A stretch of DNA of 64,000 nt from Paenibacillus doosanensis (GTDB lineage: Bacteria; Bacillota; Bacilli; Paenibacillales; NBRC-103111), in NCBI RefSeq assembly GCF_025060755.1, contig NZ_JANYUY010000011.1, forward strand, positions 62,001-126,000. The letters run 5' to 3'. The translations under genes and the position numbers were made by a program. Below, piece by piece: positions 52,065 through 61,175 of the stretch; position 1 is the stretch's first letter; each line of letters starts with the position of its first letter. The notes beneath the pieces are model-generated. The model had not been told where the DNA came from. It saw only the letters and a list, made by a program, of their open reading frames with translations, and did no database searches.

Positions 52065-55000
52065 TTATTCCAAAATCTTCTGAGCGAGCGTCGCCAAGTC
52101 TACAAGATCGACGATGCCGTCATTGTTAATATCCGCCTCTTGATACTGCTCCCAATCGGGATCGGTCGATTTTTTGCCGTAAGCGGCGGCTACGATAGCA
52201 AGGTCGCCTACGGAGAACTTGCCGTCGCCGTTAACGTCGCCGGAGTGAGCCGTGTTGACCGAGTGGATGAACGTTTGCAGAGCCGCATTCAGCGCGACGA
52301 TTGCTTGCTCCACTTGTTCCTTCGTCGCTTGCGCGTCGTTATAGACGGCGAGCGCCTGATCGATCGCTGCTTGCAGCGCCGCTTTGGAGCCCGGCTTGTA
52401 TTGACCGACGGCATTGCCTTCCGTTGCTGCGTCGTGCTTGCTTTGAGCCGTAGCGATCAGCGAGCCCAGCGCGCTCTTGTCTACGCCCGCTGTAATGCGA
52501 ACGCTCAGCGATGCCGGCTCCAGCTCCGTTTCATTCCCCTGCCCGTCGGCGACGATAAGCTTGGATAGCGCAATCGTGCCGCTTGTCTCCGCTCCCGAGT
52601 CTTTCGCTTTCCATTGAAGCTTGAACAGCTCGCCGGAAGCGTCCGCTCCGCTTACATTCGCCGTGATCAGCCGGACATGTCCGGGCTCGGCTTTCTTGTC
52701 GACGATGATCCATCCGTCCTTTGCGCTGCTCGCCGATACGAAGTCCAACCGGTCCGCGTCATAGGTGAAGTTCAAATCTTGCGCATAGACGGTTTGCGTA
52801 ACATTGTCCAGACTGACCGCCGTCTCGAACGGCTGGCCGCTCACTACGGATGCCGGTCCTGTCAGCGAAGCCGCAGGATCGTTCGTTACGGGAGCGGTGG
52901 CGAAGTAATCGAACTTCGCTTGAATCGAGGTAGCGTCCGTAGAAAATGCGTAGAAGCCTACTTTCAGATTGGACAACTGCACGGTCATCGGATCGGCTGC
53001 CGGCTTCCAGGCGGAGCCGTCCCAGTAATACGTGGTATAGACGTTGCCCACCTTGCGGATCTGCAAATAGGACGTGTCGTATCCCGGATGAAGAGCCATA
53101 TTCGTCGCTTTGCTATATTTCGCGTTTTTCTCGTAAGCCGACTCCAGCGATTTGCCCGTCGCTCCCTGCGTATCCCATACATGGCCGAACCTGACGTAAT
53201 TATCCTCGTTCTGCCAAACGATCAGACCGGCCTGCTGGAAGTTTCTCCTTACCGGGGCGGTTACTTTCGTCGTGATGATGAAGTCGCCGTCAGGCGCATT
53301 TTGCAAAAAGACGTTTTTAATCGCATTCGAGCTCTCGTAGCTGTCGCCGTTTTGCGTCTGGATCGTCAGATTGCCCGGATTGGAGTTTAAGCTCCAATAG
53401 TCGTTGTTCGGGCGGTAAATGCTCCAAGCGTCGTTCAGCGTCGTGCTGTCGAAGTTGTCGACGGCAGCGCCCTTCGAAACCGGATCGTGAACTAGCGTGA
53501 ACATGAGCTCCTGCTCCGAAGACAATTGATTCAGCGCTTGCTGATAATCGCTTGAAGTCGAGCCGCTCGCCGCAAGCACTTGTTTGGCCGACTCTATAAC
53601 GCTATGGAAACGGTCCAGCGCGTCTTGAGGATATTGACCCGGCTTATCTCCCGCCTGGAGCTTGCTGTAAAATTGTTCGGCGGATTGAATGCCGTTCGAC
53701 AAATCTTCGTTGTTAGTCGTACCGATCAATTCGCGGTGCGCTTTGGCAATACGATCGAAGTCCAGCTTCTCCACTTTGCGGTCGTACGACAACAAACCGT
53801 TAATTTCATATTCCACGTCGGAAATTTGCGTATAGATTGCTGCGCTCAAGCCGGGACTCGCTTTCAGATTTTTCAATTGATTGATGAAATCGATGTATTT
53901 ATCCGTAATTTCCTTCTTGTCTTTCATTTCCTGATACGAGAATACGAGCGGGCTCCACTCATGTCCCGGCGTATGCAGACCGAGACCGCCGTATTCGCCC
54001 AAGACGGCCGCACGGGTATCCGTAGGCGTAGGAGCATTCGGAGCAGGGTACGAGTGCATGTCGACGAGATCGCCCGTTCCGGAATCCTGCCAGCCGCTTG
54101 CGTTATTGATCAGGCGTGTGGAATCGAGGCTCTTCACATAATTGACCGCGTCCTTCGTCTGCTGGCCGCCCCAGTCGAACTCTCCCCAGCCTTCGTTAAA
54201 TACGGTCCATTCGATGATCGACGGCGCGCTGCGCAGCTGATCGACCATCTCTTTATATTCCTTGAGCCATTGCGTTTTGGCGGCTTGCGTAATATCCGAT
54301 CCGTGGTTGCCCTGACGGTCCTCCAGACTCGGCATATCCTGCCAGACGAGCACGCCGAGCTTATCCGCCCAGTAATACCAGCGGGCAGGCTCTACTTTAA
54401 TATGCTTGCGGATCGTGTTCATGCCGATGCGCTTCACAGTTTGAATATCGAATTTCAACGCGTCGTCGGTCGGAGCCGTATAAATGCCGTCCGGATAAAA
54501 GCCTTGATCCAACGGCCCCATTTGGAAGACGAATTTGCCGTTGAGCAGCGGTCTTGTAATTCCGTCGACCTTGCCGAGCTTAATTTCCCTCATGCCGAAA
54601 TAGCTGCTGACTTGATCGACCACTTGATCGCCGTTTTTCAATTGAACCTGCAAATCGTACAGGAACGGATCGTCCGGAGACCAAAGTCGCGGATTAGGAA
54701 CCGGCAGCTTGAGCTCTTCTCCCGCAGGGCCGCTGATTCTTCCCGCTTCCTGGCCGTCCTTGATGGCCACCGCTTCGACCGTAAGACCTTGGGCCGGCTC
54801 GGCAGGGACGGTTAATTTCAATACCTGATCCTCAATGTCGGGCGTCATATCCAGCTTTTCGATATGAGCTGCCGCCACAGGCTCCAGCCATACGGTTTGC
54901 CAAATGCCGGATACGGACGTATACCAGATGCCGCCCAGCTTTTTCACCGTTTGCTTGCCGACGGCCTGATCTTCGCCCGTGTCCGTATTATCCAGTACTT

Positions 55001-56303
55001 GAACGATCAGCTCGTTATCGCCGGGCTTCAGCTGATCGGTAATGTCGAAGCTGAACGAAGTATAACCGCCCTTATGCGTGCCGACCTGCTGTCCGTTAAC
55101 GTACACCGTCGCCAAATAGTCGACAGCGCCGAAATTCAGCTTCACCCTTTGACCGCTCCAATCGCTCGGAACCGTGAAGCTGCGTTTATACCACATCAGG
55201 TTTTCAACGCGATGAATGCCGGAGAGCACGGATTCCGCAGCGAACGGAACGAGAATTTTTTCCTTCAAGGTTTGCCCCGCAGGAACGGCCTCTCCCGCTT
55301 TGGCCGATTGAAACTCCCATTCGCCGTTCAAATTTTGCCATTGATTCCGCACCAGCTGCGGTCTCGGATATTCCGGCAGCACATTTTCCTTCGTCACCTG
55401 ACTCGCCCATGGCGTCATAATTTGATACTTGGATTCGTTCTGAAGCGACTTGTCAAAAGCCGGAACGACCGTTCCGTCCAGGGCTTTCAGACCGCCCTGC
55501 CCGTCATAGCTTGCGCTGACGAGCCATACATCCTTCGAATAAACGGGATTTTCGAAGGTCAGAATTAGCGTGCTGTCGTCGCCCGGCTTCAGCGACGCCG
55601 AAGCGATCGGCCAGTTCGTGCCCATCACTTTTATCTTCAGATGATCGACCAATCCGCCCGGAAGCGCTTGAACCGCCTGGTCGAGCTTCACTTCAGCCGT
55701 GGCGCCGTCCACGGAAATTTTACCCCCGTAGGAGAACCCGCTAGGCGGAGTTAATGCTTCCGTCGGAACGGCGGATTTGGACACAGACGGGCTGGACCAG
55801 CGCAGGTGAATATTCGAGCCTCCGGTATCTTCGAAATATTCGACTTTGATTGTATACTTCTGTCCTGCATTCAAATGGATCGGCTTGCCGACCTGCTCCT
55901 TATCCCAATCGTTAACCCAATGATCGATAATCAGCTTGTCGTCGACCCAGAGCCGGAAACCGTTGTCTCCGGTAATGTAGAAGGTGTAGTCTTCCGAGTA
56001 TTCGGGCTCGATAAACCCGGTCCAGCGCACATTGACTTTATCCTGCTGTCCGGTAAGAATACCGAATGCGGTCTCCAGGCTGCCGAAGTCCAAATTCGGG
56101 TCCAGCACCGTCGACTTCAGTGTGCCGAAGTTAAACAGCGGTGAGCCCGAATTCGTATAATACTCCCCTTTTAACCCGTGAACGGCGGAATCGGGAAGCC
56201 CCTCCGCAGCTTGCGCCGACGGGGATAGCATACCGCCTGTCGATAACGCAGCGACGGTAGTCGCCACAACAAGCAGCTTGCTTATCTTTCGCTTTAGCTT
56301 CAT
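52065..56303 (-). CDS. Secreted GH2 glycosidase with PA14, cohesin, FIVAR and dockerin modules
   Basis: 1412 residues from the ATG at 56303 (AAGGAGG upstream). Signal peptide; PA14 carbohydrate-binding domain (about 40-178); an unassigned beta region; GH2 jelly-roll and Ig domains (about 320-575); a catalytic barrel (about 580-850) with acid/base Glu704 in VFNEGWG and nucleophile Glu770 in VLGEYGG; a first FIVAR-like stretch (872-940); a concanavalin-like module (about 950-1138); a cohesin (1142-1272); a second FIVAR (1274-1350); and a dockerin (1354-1412) with GDVNGDGKFSVGDLAIVAAAYG and ADINNDGIVDLVDLATLA. GH2 covers beta-galactosidases, glucuronidases, mannosidases and others; which one this is cannot be read. 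It follows the GH39-like gene, with a hairpin in the gap. Confidence 0.9.
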   Translation of the reverse strand: MKLKRKISKLLVVATTVAALSTGGMLSPSAQAAEGLPDSAVHGLKGEYYTNSGSPLFNFGTLKSTVLDPNLDFGSLETAFGILTGQQDKVNVRWTGFIEPEYSEDYTFYITGDNGFRLWVDDKLIIDHWVNDWDKEQVGKPIHLNAGQKYTIKVEYFEDTGGSNIHLRWSSPSVSKSAVPTEALTPPSGFSYGGKISVDGATAEVKLDQAVQALPGGLVDHLKIKVMGTNWPIASASLKPGDDSTLILTFENPVYSKDVWLVSASYDGQGGLKALDGTVVPAFDKSLQNESKYQIMTPWASQVTKENVLPEYPRPQLVRNQWQNLNGEWEFQSAKAGEAVPAGQTLKEKILVPFAAESVLSGIHRVENLMWYKRSFTVPSDWSGQRVKLNFGAVDYLATVYVNGQQVGTHKGGYTSFSFDITDQLKPGDNELIVQVLDNTDTGEDQAVGKQTVKKLGGIWYTSVSGIWQTVWLEPVAAAHIEKLDMTPDIEDQVLKLTVPAEPAQGLTVEAVAIKDGQEAGRISGPAGEELKLPVPNPRLWSPDDPFLYDLQVQLKNGDQVVDQVSSYFGMREIKLGKVDGITRPLLNGKFVFQMGPLDQGFYPDGIYTAPTDDALKFDIQTVKRIGMNTIRKHIKVEPARWYYWADKLGVLVWQDMPSLEDRQGNHGSDITQAAKTQWLKEYKEMVDQLRSAPSIIEWTVFNEGWGEFDWGGQQTKDAVNYVKSLDSTRLINNASGWQDSGTGDLVDMHSYPAPNAPTPTDTRAAVLGEYGGLGLHTPGHEWSPLVFSYQEMKDKKEITDKYIDFINQLKNLKASPGLSAAIYTQISDVEYEINGLLSYDRKVEKLDFDRIAKAHRELIGTTNNEDLSNGIQSAEQFYSKLQAGDKPGQYPQDALDRFHSVIESAKQVLAASGSTSSDYQQALNQLSSEQELMFTLVHDPVSKGAAVDNFDSTTLNDAWSIYRPNNDYWSLNSNPGNLTIQTQNGDSYESSNAIKNVFLQNAPDGDFIITTKVTAPVRRNFQQAGLIVWQNEDNYVRFGHVWDTQGATGKSLESAYEKNAKYSKATNMALHPGYDTSYLQIRKVGNVYTTYYWDGSAWKPAADPMTVQLSNLKVGFYAFSTDATSIQAKFDYFATAPVTNDPAASLTGPASVVSGQPFETAVSLDNVTQTVYAQDLNFTYDADRLDFVSASSAKDGWIIVDKKAEPGHVRLITANVSGADASGELFKLQWKAKDSGAETSGTIALSKLIVADGQGNETELEPASLSVRITAGVDKSALGSLIATAQSKHDAATEGNAVGQYKPGSKAALQAAIDQALAVYNDAQATKEQVEQAIVALNAALQTFIHSVNTAHSGDVNGDGKFSVGDLAIVAAAYGKKSTDPDWEQYQEADINNDGIVDLVDLATLAQKILE

Positions 56304-56343
56304 CTTTCTGCATCCTCCTTGAGCTTTAAAATAATATAGGCAG

Positions 56344-56371
56344 GGGGAGACCGGCCGGCGGCCTCTCCCGT
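56344..56371 (-). other. Intercistronic hairpin before the GH2 gene
   Basis: GGGAGA and TCTCCC enclose further pairing of CCGGCC with GGC-rich sequence in the 114-base gap between the GH39-like stop and the GH2 start. No T run follows on the minus strand, so it is more likely an mRNA-processing or stabilising structure than a terminator. ATATTATTTTAAAG follows, which could contain a weak promoter. Confidence 0.5.
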
Positions 56372-56417
56372 GCTTTAACATGGGATTCCCAATGGCGCTT
56401 CACACCGTTCGCCACTC

Positions 56418-59400
56418 TCAATGATCCAGTGTCATGCTGGCGGCAATAACTGCTAAATCGGCAATATCAATTTTGTTATCATGGTTGATGTCCGCCTTTT
56501 TGTATAAATCCCAGTTCGCGTCTGCAGACGTTTTGCCATAAAAGGCAGCGGCTATTGCCAAATCTCCAATGGTGTATTTTCCATCTCCGTTCAGATCGCC
56601 CTGAAGCACAATAACCGAATTCATAAACGTTTGTACTGCGGCAGTCAAGTCATTCACCGCTTGCTGAACTTCGGTCGGCGTTGCTTGTGGACGTTCGGCA
56701 ACCGCTCTTGCTTTGTCGATTGCAGATTGCAGAGCTGCCTTGGAGCCTGCGGGATACTGGCCCGGCTGCGTACCTTCTGAAGCTGCATTCAGCTTATTTT
56801 GCGCATCGGTGATTAAAGCCAGAAGCGTCTCCTTGTCTACAACCCCTATTTGTACACTGTGAGAAACAGCGGCTACTTGTATTTCATGTCCGGTTTTATC
56901 AGCCACGATAGCCTTCGACAGTGTGATCATCGCGATCTGCGATGCGGAGACTGCTCGAGCCTTCCAATGCAGAATCAATTGATCGCCGTCTGCCTCTGAG
57001 GCTGGATCGCCTGGACTGGCCACCAGCATGCGGACTTGCCCGGATTTCTCCGCTTGGTCTACAATAACCGTTCCTTTCCTGACCGACTCCGCCGAAATAA
57101 ACTCCAATTGATTCGGATCATAAGTAAAGGTAAGATCCTGTGCGTATATATTTTGACCGTGTTTCAATTGATAGCCGGTCGTAAATTCGGTTCCTGCGGT
57201 TATCGCGTCCGTCCCGTTTAATACCGCTTGCGGCGAAGAAGACTCAACCGGCATTACCGTCAAAGCGGAAGTCGCCTGCATACCGCCAAATGCTGCCGTA
57301 ATGATCGCTTCGCCCGGGCTGATGGCACGGATCGTACCTTTTCCATCAATGTCAGCTATATTCTTATCGCTGCTGCTGAAGATAACTCCGTCCGTTACCG
57401 GCCTCATATCCGTCTCACTGTAGGTGGCGTATACGACAGAAGACACCGTGTCGCCAACCCGCAGCTGTGCAGGAATATTCGCCAATTGAATGGAGAGTAA
57501 TGGTGCACCTTGCGGCACGGACTTGACTGGGGCGGAATAATCGCTCTCCCCGCTGGAATTAACTGCTGTCGCCACGTAGTAATACGCAGTGCCGTTGGTC
57601 AATCCGACATCCGTAAACTCGGTCTGCTTCACTTGTTCAGCTATCCTTGTGAAAGGCCCTTCTGCCGATGATCCCCGGTATAGGTTGTAACTATCCGCAC
57701 CGTTTAATGGATTCCATGTCAACCGGGTTTGAGCATCGCCGGAAGAAGCGGTTAGTCCTTCAGGCGGCTGCAGCCCCAACTCTCCGAGCCTAGCTAACTC
57801 AAACGAATCAAAAGCCATAAAATAGTTCGAGGAATAGCTGTTTTTGCCAACGACTTTGAAATCCAGTTTGGCGCTGTTTCCTTGAATGGGAACATTCCCG
57901 AAATCGACGTCGTAGTAGTCGAAGGGCCCGTATGTATCCTTAGGACCTCCATACGCCTTTCCGTCTACATACAACTGAAAAATACCGCGAGTTGCTTCCG
58001 ACTTGACTCTAGCCTTCATATGATATATTCCTGCCGACGGTACAGGGATAGTGTAAGTAACCGAATCCCCAATAGAGGTTGATTCGAGAATGGCGGCAGC
58101 CCCTCCGCTCGCTGCAGATTCATTGTATGTCCGGTAAACGCGACCTGGGGTGCCCTGAGCCTTCAGCGATTCAGCTTCTTCATGCAAGGAAGGCGCCTCT
58201 GAGGTATCGGACGTAATATAAATTCTGTAGGCTGCCTTGGGAAGCAGAGGCGGAAGCTTCACAGTCAACGATCCGTTAGCAACGGTATAATCGCCCTCCA
58301 GCATCGTGTAAGGCGACATGAGTACCTCTGCGGTAGGAATCATCTCTGCCTTAAGGTGCAGCTTCCCGTTTCGGATTAAATAAGAAGCATTGCTCAGGTG
58401 ATTCAAATGCAAGGTTATTTCCGCAGGCTCTCTCCAATTTTCACTGCCGATTAACACAACGGAACGATTCATGGCAGGGTCGTGACTGGCCAAAACTTCT
58501 ATATTGTTTTTATTAGAGGATTCCGCTTTCACTAAACGTCCGGTCATATCTTTATAGGCGTTATACACCCACCAGATGCCTTTGGGTAAAGTGCTGCTGT
58601 TTCGATCCGCAAGATCTCCCAGGCTTGCCATAAATTTAGGGTCGTCTCCGACGTAATCCCAAGCCGATTTCAGGCCGTACAGGAGGCCATTTTTCGCGGA
58701 TCTTTCCAGCCTGGCTATATAGGAGACCGCCATGCCGCTTTCCCATCCGTTAATGTTATTGTACGTACAGCAGCCCTGGTATTCCGTAATGGCGATGGGC
58801 ATCGGGGTAATGCCGCTCGCGAGCATCCAGTTCTTGATCTCCGCCGTATGCGCTTCAATGTCCAACGCCCCGCCCGATAGCTCATGCCAGCTTAATATGT
58901 CGGGCAAGCAGCCTTGCTCTTTGCAGTAGGTAAGAAACTTTTTCAAGAAATCAAAGTTATACGAATCGTCTTCCGGAGCCTGAATTTTCGCCGAAGGATT
59001 CAACGCCTTCATTTTATGAGAGGCAACGTTATGCGCTTCCAAATACCTGTTTATGTTTCTGTCCGGACCTGACCACTGCAGCCGGGGCTCGTTCCATGGA
59101 ATCCAGGAATACACATCATACCCCTTCGTCACCGATTCTTTATAAACGCTTTCTACTACGCTTTCCCAAGTTTTCCAATCCCCATTGTCTCCGGGCCAAT
59201 AGGTATTGCCCGCTCGGCTGGTGTAATAATAAAGTCCCACCATAAGCTTCGCATCAGTCGCTTTCACCCGGTTATACGTCTTCTCATCGAACAGACTCGG
59301 CAAATTCGGGTGATGATCGGCACCTCGTATCGCATTGACCTTAATTCCGTCTATTAAATATTGCGACGGCTTTTCCCCTGATATCCCGTGCAAAAAACCG

Positions 59401-59543
59401 CTTGCTATTTGCCGGGATGCCCCGTTATCTACCGCATAGTCCACTTCGACCTCATCGGCTGTAACGGCGGCGGCCGGAAGCGGAAGCATCGCTAAACACA
59501 TCGCCGTCACCATGAGAACGGATAGGAGTCCCCTGATTCTCAT
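56418..59543 (-). CDS. Secreted clan GH-A (GH39-like) glycosidase with cohesin, FIVAR and dockerin modules
   Basis: 1041 residues. Signal peptide (about 1-27); a catalytic barrel (about 35-340) with acid/base Glu152 in IPWNEPRLQW and nucleophile Glu254 in IAITEYQG; a beta domain to about 445; a CBM-like module (about 452-587); fibronectin type III (about 592-678); a BIG2-like Ig domain (about 682-766); a cohesin (about 770-900); FIVAR (about 903-980); and a dockerin (about 982-1038) with GDLNGDGKYTIGDLAIAAAFYG and ADINHDNKIDIADLAVIA. The family assignment is approximate; the linkage is unknown. AAGGAAG precedes the ATG, 18 bases after the anchor gene. Its base composition looks lower in GC than that of the flanking genes. 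Confidence 0.85.
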   Translation of the reverse strand: MRIRGLLSVLMVTAMCLAMLPLPAAAVTADEVEVDYAVDNGASRQIASGFLHGISGEKPSQYLIDGIKVNAIRGADHHPNLPSLFDEKTYNRVKATDAKLMVGLYYYTSRAGNTYWPGDNGDWKTWESVVESVYKESVTKGYDVYSWIPWNEPRLQWSGPDRNINRYLEAHNVASHKMKALNPSAKIQAPEDDSYNFDFLKKFLTYCKEQGCLPDILSWHELSGGALDIEAHTAEIKNWMLASGITPMPIAITEYQGCCTYNNINGWESGMAVSYIARLERSAKNGLLYGLKSAWDYVGDDPKFMASLGDLADRNSSTLPKGIWWVYNAYKDMTGRLVKAESSNKNNIEVLASHDPAMNRSVVLIGSENWREPAEITLHLNHLSNASYLIRNGKLHLKAEMIPTAEVLMSPYTMLEGDYTVANGSLTVKLPPLLPKAAYRIYITSDTSEAPSLHEEAESLKAQGTPGRVYRTYNESAASGGAAAILESTSIGDSVTYTIPVPSAGIYHMKARVKSEATRGIFQLYVDGKAYGGPKDTYGPFDYYDVDFGNVPIQGNSAKLDFKVVGKNSYSSNYFMAFDSFELARLGELGLQPPEGLTASSGDAQTRLTWNPLNGADSYNLYRGSSAEGPFTRIAEQVKQTEFTDVGLTNGTAYYYVATAVNSSGESDYSAPVKSVPQGAPLLSIQLANIPAQLRVGDTVSSVVYATYSETDMRPVTDGVIFSSSDKNIADIDGKGTIRAISPGEAIITAAFGGMQATSALTVMPVESSSPQAVLNGTDAITAGTEFTTGYQLKHGQNIYAQDLTFTYDPNQLEFISAESVRKGTVIVDQAEKSGQVRMLVASPGDPASEADGDQLILHWKARAVSASQIAMITLSKAIVADKTGHEIQVAAVSHSVQIGVVDKETLLALITDAQNKLNAASEGTQPGQYPAGSKAALQSAIDKARAVAERPQATPTEVQQAVNDLTAAVQTFMNSVIVLQGDLNGDGKYTIGDLAIAAAFYGKTSADANWDLYKKADINHDNKIDIADLAVIAASMTLDH

Positions 59544-59561
59544 TATTTCACTTCCTTTGAT

Positions 59562-60617
59562 TTATTCCTCAATCCGAATGTTCTTGGAGATCAGCAGCTT
59601 GTAGATCAGCATTGCCGCTTGCGCCCGGTTCGTCGTTTCTTTCGGATAAATGCCTTGGTTGTAGCCCTCTACGACACCGGAGCCGACCAAAGTCGAAACG
59701 CTGCCGACCGCGTAATCGGAGATGTCGCTCACGTCGGCATAGCCTTGCAAAACCGACGCATCCAAGCTGACGGATAGCTTGTTGGCCGCGCGCAGCGCGC
59801 GGTCGGTCAGGACGATCATATCTTCCCTGGTCACCGGAGCGCCGGGATGGAAGTTATTGTATTCGTCGCCTTCGGCGATGCCCAAGCTTCTGGCCGCGCC
59901 CAAAAGTCCCTCATAATACACGCCCTGCGGCACGTCGTCAAAGCGCTCGCCCGCATTCTCCCGAACCTTGAGCAGCCTCATCAGCAGCACCAAATAATCG
60001 GCGCGGGTTACCGGCTGCCCGGGACTGAACGTATGCTCCGACGTTCCGTTTACGATGCCCTTGTCGAACAAATAGGCGATCGCTTCCTTGGCCCAGCCGT
60101 AATCGCCGAGATCGTCGAACGGAAACAGGCTGTCGATCGCCAGCGCCACCTTGGATTCCGACGCATGGTCGGTGCTTGTCAGAATCGAATCCAGCAGCTT
60201 GACATGATCGATCGCCAGCTCCGTCGTTCCTCCCTGCAGCGCTTCAAAGGTTAACGTATACAAGACCTGATCTCCGTCGTCCCCCATCACTCGGCCGATC
60301 CGCGTATGCGCAAGCTGAATATGGTTGTCTGTGACAATGGGGGAGACAGAGAAGCCGGGAAGCTCGGTCGTCGCTCCCTTCAACCTCAGCGCGGTCGGGT
60401 CAAAGTTTAAATTCACTTCATAGGCGTAGACATCTTTTAGCTCATGGCCTTTAACAATCACTTCCACATTTTCTCCCTTGGACGGCTTATCCGTAGAAAG
60501 CGTAAGGGTAAACGAAGGGGAAGGTTCGTCCGCTGCCGCCGCCGGCATGGCAGGTGCGGCCGCAATGACGAGCAGCGCGACGACAAGACCGCATGTAATG
60601 ATTCGGGGAAATCTCAT
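59562..60617 (-). CDS. Cell-surface anchor protein: cohesin plus three SLH domains
   Basis: 351 residues from the ATG at 60617 (AAAGGAG upstream; the ATG at 60647 has none). Signal peptide to about residue 29. A single cohesin-type module (about 34-160) reads KGENVEVIVKGHELKDVYAYEVNLNFDP, then HIQLAHTRIG and VLYTLTFEAL. Three SLH repeats follow (about 165-215, 230-285 and 290-345), with FDDLGDYGWAKEAIAYLFDKGIVNG, FDDVPQGVYYEGLLGAARSLGIAEG and YADVSDISDYAVGSVSTLVGSGVVEG. It should attach to the cell wall through its SLH domains and hold a dockerin through its cohesin, so it is a minimal anchoring scaffoldin. It is the first gene of the surface operon. Its cohesin is clearly diverged from those in the three enzymes. 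Confidence 0.88.
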   Translation of the reverse strand: MRFPRIITCGLVVALLVIAAAPAMPAAAADEPSPSFTLTLSTDKPSKGENVEVIVKGHELKDVYAYEVNLNFDPTALRLKGATTELPGFSVSPIVTDNHIQLAHTRIGRVMGDDGDQVLYTLTFEALQGGTTELAIDHVKLLDSILTSTDHASESKVALAIDSLFPFDDLGDYGWAKEAIAYLFDKGIVNGTSEHTFSPGQPVTRADYLVLLMRLLKVRENAGERFDDVPQGVYYEGLLGAARSLGIAEGDEYNNFHPGAPVTREDMIVLTDRALRAANKLSVSLDASVLQGYADVSDISDYAVGSVSTLVGSGVVEGYNQGIYPKETTNRAQAAMLIYKLLISKNIRIEE

Positions 60618-60695
60618 AAAGGACAGCTCCTTTCCGCGTATTGCCATGAATGTTATCGTGCTTGCTTCTGTCGGAGCCCTTGCTCAATGACACGT

Positions 60696-60701
60696 ATTGT
60701 A
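60696..60701 (-). promoter_or_regulatory. Extended -10 promoter candidate of the surface-enzyme operon
   Basis: On the minus strand TGATACAAT gives a TGn extended -10 with TACAAT, about 79 bases before the anchor ATG. No good -35 is present. The palindromic AAGCCCGGCTT lies just upstream and may bind a regulator. Confidence 0.4.
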
Positions 60702-60966
60702 TCACGACGAAGCCGGGCTTTGGCTGTATGGTCCATGATGCCGATGTAACCGATTGCAAGAGACTGCTGAACAAGAAACGATGCGAAACAGTGAAAAACC
60801 CGGTTATACTGCGGCTTTGTCCCCCCTATGCGTTGATTTCGACCTACGTTAAATATAAGTAACTTCCTCTGCGTTGTATTTAGATTAATAAGAAAATTTT
60901 TGCTTTATTCGGCCATTTTCCATTTCCAGGGCCGATTTTGATACATTTTGTATAATCCCGGCGAAA

Positions 60967-61005
60967 ACGCAAACAAGCGCCTGTTTCTCGAGGAAACAAG
61001 ACGCT
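60967..61005 (-). terminator. Hairpin upstream of the surface operon
   Basis: On the minus strand CAAGCGTCTTGTTTC and GAAACAGGCGCTTG pair around CTCGA and are followed by TTTGCGTTTT. It lies just after the stop of the 31-codon ORF remnant and would stop transcription coming from the GH78 side. Confidence 0.7.
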
Positions 61006-61034
61006 TGCTCACTGCTGCCGCGCGGGCGATTCGG

Positions 61035-61130
61035 TTATTTGTTGAATGCTTTGCCCGGATTATCGGGCGTAAAATCGGGATATTGAATACGTTTGGTTTT
61101 GCCGTCAGAACCTATGTCTAAAATCCGCAC
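61035..61130 (-). pseudogene. 31-codon ORF, probable 3' remnant of a lost gene
   Basis: The frame from the GTG at 61130 reads VRILDIGSDGKTKRIQYPD and continues to a TAA at 61035-61037, with a terminator directly behind it. It has no ribosome site and abuts the GH78 terminator on its 5' side. The combination of protein-like sequence plus its own terminator suggests the tail of a gene whose body was deleted. I cannot name the family. Confidence 0.3.
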
Positions 61131-61133
61131 AAC

Positions 61134-61175
61134 AAAAACCCCCCGCCCGACAGACGAATCTGTACGGACGGGGGT
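61134..61175 (-). terminator. Terminator of the alpha-L-rhamnosidase gene
   Basis: On the minus strand ACCCCCGTCCG and the matching CGGGCGGGGG enclose about 16 bases with extra pairing (ACAGA/TCTGT), followed by TTTTTG. It lies 15 bases after the GH78 stop. Confidence 0.88.

Noticed and set aside
59562-60617. Reading the anchor's N-terminal module as a generic Ig-like domain and not a cohesin
   Set aside because: The VYAYEVNLNFDPTALRL segment with the later VLYTLTFEAL strand fits the cohesin pattern and the dockerin genes are adjacent, so cohesin is the better reading, though binding is unproven.
60700-60800. Possible cyclic-di-GMP riboswitch upstream of the SLH-cohesin gene
   Set aside because: A few shared words (AAAGCC, GGTTAC) are present, but the GAAA tetraloop segment and the GACGCAAAGCC core are missing and the order does not fit the aptamer.
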